A stretch of 7,739 nt of DNA, from positions 1 through 7,739 of the forward strand of contig JAWXCH010000072.1 in NCBI GenBank assembly GCA_034440595.1. Reading direction: 5' to 3'. The notes below the pieces were generated by a model, which searched no databases, was not told where the DNA came from, and was given only the letters and a program-made list of their open reading frames with translations. This document shows, piece by piece, positions 1-5,667 of this stretch; the stretch's first letter is position 1, and each line of letters starts with the position of its first letter. The position numbers were made by a program, and so were the translations under genes. The DNA comes from JAWXCH01 sp034440595 (GTDB taxonomy: Bacteria; Planctomycetota; Planctomycetia; Pirellulales; JALHPA01).

Positions 1-62
1 AAATTACTACTGAGTCTGCGATCGATTCGCCTAAGAGCCGGTTCGTTGGCAGACCTACGCCC

Positions 63-68
63 GAGGAG
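63..68 (+). promoter_or_regulatory. Ribosome binding site deciding the TTG start of the sigma factor
   Basis: GAGGAG lies 8 nt before the TTG at 77. The reading frame is closed upstream by TAA at 32-34, and no ATG, GTG or TTG occurs in frame between that stop and 77. The next methionine in frame is residue 19, already inside sigma region 2. The purine motif and the spacing therefore support TTG as the real start. I saw no convincing promoter in bases 1-62; it may lie before the window. Confidence 0.7.
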
Positions 69-76
69 CGGCGGTT

Positions 77-589
77 TTGGCGTTATCGCATGCGGATTTT
101 CAGCGTTGGGTGGTGGACCACAGTTCGGCCATGTTTCGCACTGCGTACCGCATGGTCGGTGATCGGCATCAAGCCGAAGACATTGTCCAGGATACGTTTC
201 GTTCCGTGTGGAATAGCCGCGCTTCGTACGATGCCAACCGCGCCGAACGAGCCTGGCTCGTTGCGATATTGCGCCGTCGCGTTGTGGATTATTGGCGGCG
301 CTCCGGCCGATTCAACCTGGTATCCGCTGATAGCCCGCTGGAAGTATCAGTTTCCCCCGAAGATCCCCTCAGCAACGACTACACAGATGAGATGCAGCAT
401 GCGTTGGACACTTTGCCTGTGGAGTTGAAAGAGACACTGCTGCTGGTAGTGGTCAGCGAACTGACCCATCAGGAAGCGGCCGACCTGCTGGGAATTCCGC
501 TTGGCACTGTGCTATCACGCGTGAGCCGAGCACGCAGTCGACTCCGAGAAACCTTATTGGCCCGCGCTGTTAACAAACCCAACTCGTAA
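77..589 (+). CDS. ECF-type RNA polymerase sigma factor (sigma-70 family)
   Basis: This 170-residue protein is a group 4 (ECF) sigma factor that would direct RNA polymerase to a small regulon. Region 2 covers about residues 15-77, with the core-binding motif AEDIVQDTF at 33-41 and the region 2.4 stretch RAWLVAILRRRVVDYWRR at 58-75. A short acidic linker (about 83-104) leads to region 4 at about 106-158, whose helix-turn-helix runs from ELTHQEAADLLGI into the SRVSRARSRLRE recognition helix. There is no region 1 or 3, and the length is typical for an ECF factor. There is no C-terminal sensor extension, so control would have to come from a partner protein. The large VWA membrane gene 132 bp downstream on the same strand is the natural candidate. 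No clear promoter or strong terminator separates the two, so cotranscription is plausible. Translation starts at TTG, which may lower its level. The family call is very safe; the ECF subgroup and target promoters cannot be read from the sequence. Confidence 0.95.
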   Translation: MALSHADFQRWVVDHSSAMFRTAYRMVGDRHQAEDIVQDTFRSVWNSRASYDANRAERAWLVAILRRRVVDYWRRSGRFNLVSADSPLEVSVSPEDPLSNDYTDEMQHALDTLPVELKETLLLVVVSELTHQEAADLLGIPLGTVLSRVSRARSRLRETLLARAVNKPNS

Positions 590-721
590 ACCTGAATACC
601 ATTCAATCGAAAGCATGCTTTGCAACGATCAATTGTGCTAGCTGCAAGCAATCATGTTTCCAAGACTAACTGACGTACTTACCACCTTCCAACAAGACCT
701 CCCCGGCCTCTAGCTTTCTAC

Positions 722-3031
722 ATGTCCTCCACGTCTGGCAACTCATGGATCGATGACGAACTGCGCAATGTCGCAGTTCCTGCCGATCTAGCCGCGCGCT
801 TGCAGGCAATCTCAAGCCGTGAATCGGCGAACGGCGAATCTGCAAAGAGTGTTGCGTCGGGCGGTCATGTATCGATAGCTCGTAACCAGCTAAACAATGG
901 TCAAATGGCTGATGCTCAGTTGGATCAGCAAATGCGGTCGATCTCGGTGCCAACTGGCTCGCAGGATCGGCTGCTGGCCATCAGCAATTCAGATGAAGAC
1001 GATCTAACCGAACAGTTGCGCAATGTCACCGTGCCGATCTATTTGCGAAATCGACTGGCGGTTATTCCGTCCAACGTCGCGCGAAAGAGTCGTCGCAGTT
1101 TCAATTTTGGTTCGCGACGCTGGGCAGTCGCCGCAGCCGTGCTGGTCGGAGCAACAATCGGTGTGGCCTCGGCAGTTGTCGCGGTACGATTGACGCAGTC
1201 TGAATCCGGTCCCGCACCGATTGCCCAATCGAATCCTCCGGTAGTCCAATCTCCACCTTTGGTCGCGCAGCCTGCAAATAATCCGCAGGGTCAAGGGACT
1301 ATCATAGATCCCACTGCCCAGCCCCCTATTGAATCGATGAAGTTGGCTGCGACCGGAGACGACAATTCAGCGGCACCATTGAACTGGCAGAATGCCGACG
1401 AGGTAGAGCGTACCGACGACTTGTTACTTGGCCCGCTATTGCCGGTCACCAGCGTGGCGGCCAATCAACCGGTGCATAGATACGATCCCGATCAGATTTT
1501 CGGAGCCAGCACTATCCCGTCCAGTAGCTCCGCTGGCGCACTGCCAATATTGCGCAGTATGTCCGATCCTGCTACGCAAGGAATTGTGCCGCCGCGAGTA
1601 CCGGGCTACGACCTGAGGTTCCAATTCCGTCATGGCGTTCACCCGTTTGTCGCACCGGCCGCGCATAAGTCGCTGGAGACATGCACAATTCCAGTCGCGA
1701 CCGAGAGCGATAGCTTTGATGCCGTCAGGCTGCTTGCTCAGGATGGAAAACTGCTGGCCGCCAATCGGATACGGACCGAGGATTTTCTGGCCGCCATGAA
1801 CTACCGATTTCAGCCACCGACGACCGACCAGGCACTTGCCATTCGGGCTGCGGCCGGTCCATCTCCTTGGAATAAGAACGGTGCCAACCTGCTGCAGGTC
1901 GCCCTGCAAGCCGCAGTGATTCCGCGCGACGGTGCCGCTCATTTGATCGTACTACTCGATGCCTCGCAAAGCATGCAGTGGGAAGGACGTTGGAACGGAG
2001 CGATACATGGACTATCCCGGCTGGTCGAGCATATGTCCCCCGCCGATCGCATATCGATAGTGCTGGTTTCAAATCAAGCAAACACAGTCGTAGCCAACGC
2101 TGATCGCAAAGCTGCCGCACCATTGATCGCAGAGTTGCACCGTCGTGTTCCTGATGGTCAAGATAACTTCACTGCCGCCTTGAACCGGGCCAAGGATCTG
2201 CTCAGCAACAACGTCGGCAAGCAAAAAATTTCGACGCGGATGGTGCTGCTGACGGACGGCTTGTCTACTCAAGACGAAGAATCCAGCCAACTCCTCAATT
2301 CCGATATTCAGCGCTTGGCCGCGTCTGAGACATCACTGGCAGTCGTTGACGTTCGTCGGGACAAAACAACGGATCCACAGTTGCGGCAAATTGCCACTTC
2401 TGGTCGGCTGGTTCCGCTTAGTCCTGCCGAGATCGCAGCACAAAAGTCCGGAGTGGGGGACGTGAAGCAGGCTGACACCAGCGGTCGCATACGTTGGGCA
2501 CTGTTTGAAGCCCTCGCCGGAAAGTCGCAAGCAGTTGCGGCGGATATTACTTTCAAAGTGACATTTCGGACCGGCGCTGTGGCTAAATATCGCCTGCTGG
2601 GGCACGAAGCGACTTCCCTGGTCAATTCTCCAAACAACAGTTCGCAAAGCATTCTTCACTCGGGAGAGGCTACCACCGGCTTGTTTGAATTGGCATTGCA
2701 CGGCAATAAAGAGGAGTCGGTGGCTCTCATCGAAGCCTCGTGGAAAGACATGCGCACCGGCAAACATCAGAATGCTCACCAGGAACTCAGTCGTAAGCAA
2801 TTCGCTCCATCGCTGTCCGAGGCTCCCTTCTCGCTGCAATTGGCTGCGCTAGCTGCACAAACGGCCGAGATCCTCCGCGAATCGTATTTCGCACCGCCAA
2901 GCTCCCATTCGCTGACCGATGTTGCCAGGACGGCCCAACGGTTGAGTGGCCGCTTGAAGCAGCGTAAGTCAATAGTCCAGCTTTCAAAACTCATCGAGCA
3001 GGTGCAGCGAGCCTACACCGTTAGTCGCTAG
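722..3031 (+). CDS. YfbK-like von Willebrand A membrane protein with cytoplasmic repeat region, candidate anti-sigma factor
   Basis: This 769-residue protein reads as several parts. Residues 1-130 are hydrophilic and contain three copies of a 23-residue motif (10-32, 67-89, 95-117). A basic patch (RKSRRS and SRR, 121-133) precedes one hydrophobic helix at about 134-157, so the N-terminus should be cytoplasmic and the rest periplasmic. A Pro/Gln/Asn-rich linker follows (about 160-205). Residues about 305-400 match the N-terminal domain that precedes VWA in YfbK-like proteins (HGVHPFV; IRTEDFLAAMNY; PSPW then LLQV). The VWA domain starts near 405 with the metal-site motif DASQS at 413-417 and has TDG at 511-513. 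The C-terminal part, about 605-760, resembles DUF3520 (AKYRLLGHEA at 621-630). The usual MIDAS threonine position appears to be Asp481. ATG 722 is the first start codon after an in-frame TGA at 671-673; no clear ribosome site precedes it. E. coli YfbK is shorter and lacks the repeat region. The domain calls are firm; an anti-sigma role for the neighbouring ECF factor is inference. Confidence 0.88.
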   Translation: MSSTSGNSWIDDELRNVAVPADLAARLQAISSRESANGESAKSVASGGHVSIARNQLNNGQMADAQLDQQMRSISVPTGSQDRLLAISNSDEDDLTEQLRNVTVPIYLRNRLAVIPSNVARKSRRSFNFGSRRWAVAAAVLVGATIGVASAVVAVRLTQSESGPAPIAQSNPPVVQSPPLVAQPANNPQGQGTIIDPTAQPPIESMKLAATGDDNSAAPLNWQNADEVERTDDLLLGPLLPVTSVAANQPVHRYDPDQIFGASTIPSSSSAGALPILRSMSDPATQGIVPPRVPGYDLRFQFRHGVHPFVAPAAHKSLETCTIPVATESDSFDAVRLLAQDGKLLAANRIRTEDFLAAMNYRFQPPTTDQALAIRAAAGPSPWNKNGANLLQVALQAAVIPRDGAAHLIVLLDASQSMQWEGRWNGAIHGLSRLVEHMSPADRISIVLVSNQANTVVANADRKAAAPLIAELHRRVPDGQDNFTAALNRAKDLLSNNVGKQKISTRMVLLTDGLSTQDEESSQLLNSDIQRLAASETSLAVVDVRRDKTTDPQLRQIATSGRLVPLSPAEIAAQKSGVGDVKQADTSGRIRWALFEALAGKSQAVAADITFKVTFRTGAVAKYRLLGHEATSLVNSPNNSSQSILHSGEATTGLFELALHGNKEESVALIEASWKDMRTGKHQNAHQELSRKQFAPSLSEAPFSLQLAALAAQTAEILRESYFAPPSSHSLTDVARTAQRLSGRLKQRKSIVQLSKLIEQVQRAYTVSR
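749..1072 (+). repeat. Three copies of a 23-residue motif in the VWA protein
   Basis: The copies are encoded at 749-817, 920-988 and 1004-1072. They align without gaps: IDDELRNVAVPADLAARLQA..., LDQQMRSISVPTGSQDRLLA... and LTEQLRNVTVPIYLRNRLAV.... Shared features are a leading I or L, a hydrophobic-Arg pair at motif positions 5-6, Val-Pro at 10-11, Arg-Leu at 17-18 and a hydrophobic-x-Ser ending. The first and second are separated by 34 residues, the second and third by only 5. All lie before the single membrane helix, so they should be cytoplasmic. Similarity is clear at protein level and weak at DNA level, which suggests old duplications under selection. The function is not known to me; binding of the adjacent sigma factor is a possibility. 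Confidence 0.8.
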
Positions 3032-3067
3032 CGTTCTTGCGATTGCGAGGGTTCCCGCCATCTTTCG

Positions 3068-3096
3068 TTCGCAAGGGGTTTCTTCTACCGTATAAT
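3068..3096 (+). promoter_or_regulatory. Probable sigma-70-type promoter for the TPR gene
   Basis: A perfect -10 hexamer TATAAT lies at 3091-3096. Seventeen bases upstream, TTCGCA at 3068-3073 matches four of six positions of the TTGACA -35 box. Transcription would start near 3103, giving a leader of about 70 nt before ATG 3173. The promoter sits in the 141-bp gap after the VWA gene, so the TPR gene has its own start even if some read-through occurs. The -35 box overlaps the right arm of a 7-bp inverted repeat (CTTGCGA 3036-3042 and TCGCAAG 3069-3075). Confidence 0.6.
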
Positions 3097-3172
3097 AGAG
3101 TACATGCCTTTGCCTAATGGCAGAATTGTCTCTCGGTTTCGCTTACTCGATTAAATTCGTTTTACAAGAATC

Positions 3173-4204
3173 ATGAAGCACTTGCTTGCCATACTTTGTT
3201 TGTTCGTCGGCCTGACCTGCGGTGCCGCTATGGCCGACACTATCCGTCGGATTGGTGGCACAATTGAAAACGGAACTTTGGCAAAAATGACTCGCGATGG
3301 TGTTCGCCTGACCAGTTCCACGAAGGATGTCACGGTCCCCGTTAACGAGATTCTCACTTACAACTTCACCCGCGAACCGAATGCGCTCAAGGATGTGCGC
3401 TCCGCAATCGAATCTCAGCAATACGAGAAGGTGCCAACGATCATCGAAGCCATGCCGATGATGAGTGAACCGCGTCCCGAAGTGACCGCGGACTTGGAAT
3501 TCTATCGCGCGCTGGCAGCAGTTCGTCTGGCGATCTCGGGTGTTTTGGATCAAAAGGAGACCCTGGAAGCCGGTAAGGCCATGATTGAATTCTTAAAGGC
3601 CCATCCTGATAATTATCATTTTTATGAGGCTAACGAGGCGGTCGGCAATCTGTTGGCTTCGATGAACAATCCACAGGCTCCGCGGTATTACGATATCGTG
3701 GCCAGCGCACCGTGGAACGATTACAAAGTCCGCGCGTTAGTTTTGAAGGGGCGTGCCGAGCAAATGCTGGGCAAGCACCAGTCCGCCGTCCAGCAGTTCG
3801 ACGCAGCACTGAAATTGCCCCCCAACAACCCGAACGCCGAAGAGCAATTGAAGTACGCTCAAGTCTACCGTGCGGCCAGCATGGCGGAAATCGGTCAGGC
3901 CCAGCAGGGGCTGATCGCCATCAAGTCCACTATTGATAGCTTGGATACCGCCGATCAAGAACTGCTGGCGCGAGCGTACAACGCACTCGGCACTTGCTAT
4001 CTAAAATTGAATCAACCGGCCGATGCGCGATTTGCGTACTTGCACGTGGACCTGCTGTTTAGCAGCCAGGCCGATGCCCATGCCGAGACGCTGCATCAAC
4101 TGATAAGCCTCTGGAAAATTGACAAGAAACCAGAACGAGCCAAAGCCGCTGCCGAAACGCTACAGGAGCTTTACCCGGGCAGCCGCTGGTCGCGGGTAAA
4201 GTAG
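3173..4204 (+). CDS. Secreted tetratricopeptide repeat protein
   Basis: This 343-residue protein starts with a typical Sec signal peptide: Lys2, a hydrophobic core at 4-18, then AMA before Asp22 as a good signal peptidase I site. The mature protein should be periplasmic. The cysteines at 9 and 16 do not sit in a lipobox. Residues about 23-66 form a short beta-rich segment with the motif VPVNEILTYNF, of the kind I associate with planctomycete exported proteins. Helical repeats follow, the clearest TPR units being about 185-217 (GRAEQMLGKHQSAVQQFDAAL), 264-296 (AYNALGTCYLKLNQPADARFAY) and 301-335. TPRs are protein-binding scaffolds, so a role in assembling an envelope complex is likely, but the partner is not identifiable here. 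No strong ribosome site precedes ATG 3173; AAGAA is the best purine run. It has its own probable promoter at 3068-3096. The TPR and export calls are confident; the specific function is unknown. Confidence 0.88.
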   Translation: MKHLLAILCLFVGLTCGAAMADTIRRIGGTIENGTLAKMTRDGVRLTSSTKDVTVPVNEILTYNFTREPNALKDVRSAIESQQYEKVPTIIEAMPMMSEPRPEVTADLEFYRALAAVRLAISGVLDQKETLEAGKAMIEFLKAHPDNYHFYEANEAVGNLLASMNNPQAPRYYDIVASAPWNDYKVRALVLKGRAEQMLGKHQSAVQQFDAALKLPPNNPNAEEQLKYAQVYRAASMAEIGQAQQGLIAIKSTIDSLDTADQELLARAYNALGTCYLKLNQPADARFAYLHVDLLFSSQADAHAETLHQLISLWKIDKKPERAKAAAETLQELYPGSRWSRVK

Positions 4205-4216
4205 TTCCACGGCGTA

Positions 4217-4310
4217 GGGTGCCACTGTCGGCTTGTACGGCGGCGTTGGGTGCAGTACAGCTTCACCTCTACCGCTGGCGGGAGAGGTCGACGCCCCAGC
4301 GTCGGGTGAG
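4217..4310 (+). repeat. Intergenic hairpin cluster, probable dispersed planctomycete repeat
   Basis: Three hairpins lie in tandem in the convergent gap. The first is degenerate: CTGTCG 4225-4230 pairs with CGGCGG 4238-4243 using two G-T wobbles, around a GCTTGTA loop. The second is ACCTCT-A-CCG (4265-4274), loop CTGG, CGG-G-AGAGGT (4279-4288), with one A/G mismatch. The third follows without a gap: CGACGC 4289-4294, loop CCCA, GCGTCG 4299-4304. In addition TCACC at 4263-4267 is the inverse of GGTGA at 4305-4309, giving an alternative outer stem that encloses the last two hairpins. No T-run follows, so this does not look like a simple terminator. From memory it resembles an interspersed palindromic element common in planctomycete genomes; this was not searched. 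Confidence 0.6.
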
Positions 4311-4332
4311 GGAATGCGCGATCGGAGCTAAA

Positions 4333-4374
4333 CGAACAATAGAAACTCGAACGGCAGAGCATCTCATTTGTTCG
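4333..4374. other. Inverted repeat with two alternative pairings
   Basis: CGAACAA at 4333-4339 is the exact inverse of TTGTTCG at 4368-4374. A competing arm, TCGAAC at 4347-4352, is the inverse of GTTCGA at 4370-4375, so the right arm can pair with either left arm. It lies in the 238-bp gap between the convergent TPR and recombinase genes, just after the hairpin cluster. It could contribute to transcription termination or be the worn edge of a repeat element. No long T-run follows on either strand. Confidence 0.3.
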
Positions 4375-4392
4375 ACAGCTCACATGCTCTTG

Positions 4393-4437
4393 TGCGGGTA
4401 ACGCTGCTGCTTGCCCGCAGTTCTTTGGCTATTTTTG
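4393..4437 (+). terminator. Possible terminator for the TPR gene
   Basis: TGCGGG at 4393-4398 pairs with CCCGCA at 4414-4419 across a 15-nt loop. A T-rich stretch follows, ending in five Ts at 4433-4437. The T-run is not directly after the stem, so efficiency is uncertain. The position just before the end of the oppositely oriented recombinase gene fits a convergent terminator. Confidence 0.3.
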
Positions 4438-4442
4438 CCGAC

Positions 4443-5504
4443 CTACGCCCGCGGATGAAAATCCTTGTGCACCTTCTTCAGTCTTTCCTGATCCACATGC
4501 GTATAGATCTGCGTCGTGCTGATACTCGCATGTCCTAGCATCTCTTGCACCTGCCGAAGATCAGCCCCACCAGCCAGCACATGCGTAGCAAAACTGTGCC
4601 GCAGCGTATGCGGCCCCATCGAAGCGGGCGCCCCGGCACGTGCCGCATACAGCTTGACCAACTCCCAAATCCGTTCTCGCCGCAGACGCAGTCCCCGTCG
4701 TGTCAGAAAGACCCAACTGCCAGCAGTCGTTTGGTGTAGCTTCGCTATCTCCGCACGCTCCTCAGCCAGATACTCACGCACCGCCTCAATTGCGCGGCGA
4801 CCAAGCGGCACCATTCGCTCCTTATCCCCTTTGCCACGGCAGCGACAGAACTTCTCATCCAAGTGCAAATCGCTGATTCGCAGATGCGAGACTTCGGACG
4901 CTCGGCAACCGGTCGCATACAGCATCTCTAGTAGTGCCCGGTCGCGCCGCCAGAGTCGGTCCCGCGCCCGTGGTGCCGCCAGCAATCGATCGACTACCTC
5001 TGTCGACAGCACTTGCGGTACGCGGTGCCATAGCTTCTGACTACCCAGCAATTCTGCCAGGTTGTCCTTCAGCACTCCTTCAAGCTGCAGATACCGCATG
5101 AAGACCTTCAGCGAGACGATATGCCGCGCCACGCTAGCCGCTGCCAGCGACTGTTCATGCAAGTGCGCGACAAAATCCGCCAGATCCTGGATCTTCAGCG
5201 CCGTTAAGTCTCGCTGACCGAGCCAATCGGCAAACTTGCGCAAGTCGCGGCGATAGGCGGCCACCGTGTTATCCGCCAGATGACACTCGCTGCGCGAATA
5301 CTCCACAAACGCCGCCACATACCGCCGTCCGGCCGTGGGCGTCACCGTCGCACGGGCTACTTTGGCCCCCGATTTAACCGCTTTTGCAGCACCCTTGTGG
5401 TGCTGGCTCCCAGCCTGCAGTTCTGCCGCAGCAGCCTGCTTGCCCGGCGGCTTTTTGCCACCTTTGGCAGGTTTATCCGATTTTGCAGGGGTCTTACGAA
5501 TCAT
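4443..5504 (-). CDS. xerD: XerD-type site-specific tyrosine recombinase
   Basis: This 353-residue protein should catalyse strand exchange at dif-like sites to resolve chromosome dimers with a XerC partner. The N-terminal SAM-like core-binding domain spans about 60-150. The catalytic domain spans about 165-345 with a complete active site: Arg201 in ATGCRASE, Lys225 in RGKGDKER, His299 and Arg302 in HTLRHSFATH, His325 in MLGHASISTTQ and the nucleophile Tyr334 in IYTHV. The ending FHPRA is typical of XerD. Usual XerD length is near 300; the extra length is a low-complexity Lys/Ala/Gly/Pro-rich tail at 1-59. ATG 5504 is the first methionine, and the next is residue 136, inside the core-binding domain. 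A GTG at residue 54 would remove the tail but has no obvious ribosome site. There is no adjacent integrase-type cargo, excisionase or attachment-site duplication, so a housekeeping role is more likely than a mobile one. The family is certain; XerD over XerC is likely but not proven. Confidence 0.9.
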   Translation of the reverse strand: MIRKTPAKSDKPAKGGKKPPGKQAAAAELQAGSQHHKGAAKAVKSGAKVARATVTPTAGRRYVAAFVEYSRSECHLADNTVAAYRRDLRKFADWLGQRDLTALKIQDLADFVAHLHEQSLAAASVARHIVSLKVFMRYLQLEGVLKDNLAELLGSQKLWHRVPQVLSTEVVDRLLAAPRARDRLWRRDRALLEMLYATGCRASEVSHLRISDLHLDEKFCRCRGKGDKERMVPLGRRAIEAVREYLAEERAEIAKLHQTTAGSWVFLTRRGLRLRRERIWELVKLYAARAGAPASMGPHTLRHSFATHVLAGGADLRQVQEMLGHASISTTQIYTHVDQERLKKVHKDFHPRA

Positions 5505-5576
5505 ATGCTTACATTTGGGTACAGGGGCACAGAGCCTTATCCTGCTTATCGACCAAAAAAACTGGCCTGCTGGATG

Positions 5577-5605
5577 TTGGTTTGCCTAATCCGGTCATTT
5601 AGAAT
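5577..5605 (+). promoter_or_regulatory. Possible sigma-70-type promoter for the YhaM-like gene
   Basis: TAGAAT at 5600-5605 matches five of six positions of a -10 box. TTGGTT at 5577-5582, exactly 17 bp upstream, keeps the TTG of a -35 box. Transcription would start about 55-60 nt before ATG 5668. It sits in the 163-bp divergent gap between the recombinase and exoribonuclease genes. I could not place a convincing promoter for the recombinase on the opposite strand. Confidence 0.4.
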
Positions 5606-5656
5606 GCAGCATCAAGCACGCACCTTTCCGCGTTTTACCGGCATTTCATTCACTCC

Positions 5657-5663
5657 AAGGGGG
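5657..5663 (+). promoter_or_regulatory. Ribosome binding site of the YhaM-like gene
   Basis: AAGGGGG ends 4 nt before ATG 5668. It is among the strongest purine-rich ribosome sites in the window and supports this start, which also gives the expected OB-fold N-terminus. Confidence 0.6.
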
Positions 5664-5667
5664 CACG

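Noticed and set aside
52..63. 12-base match GACCTACGCCCG at 52-63 and 4440-4451
   Set aside because: A 12-base exact repeat is expected by chance in a window of this size and the contexts are unrelated (a ribosome-site region and the end of xerD).
612..650. Imperfect hairpin GCTTTGCA/TGCAAGC between the sigma and VWA genes
   Set aside because: The stem has a bulge, the loop is about 20 nt and no T-run follows, so it is not supported as a terminator. The rest of the 132-bp gap shows no clear promoter.
1436..1942. Long - strand open frames opposite the VWA gene (also 2333-2839)
   Set aside because: They are antisense to a clear multi-domain gene, have Arg/Cys-rich compositions typical of shadow frames, and show no domain or ribosome site.
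3173..3240. Possible lipoprotein signal in the TPR protein (LTCG near residue 16)
   Set aside because: Positions -3 to -1 before Cys16 are Gly-Leu-Thr, which do not fit a lipobox, while AMA before Asp22 is a good signal peptidase I site.
4219..4401. 60-codon + strand open frame in the TPR/xerD gap
   Set aside because: It runs straight through the hairpin cluster, has no ribosome site and encodes a low-complexity Arg-rich sequence with no recognisable feature.
4443..5504. Tyrosine recombinase as the integrase of a genomic island
   Set aside because: No tRNA gene, att-like direct repeats, excisionase or cargo genes are visible, and the C-terminal ending is that of housekeeping XerD.
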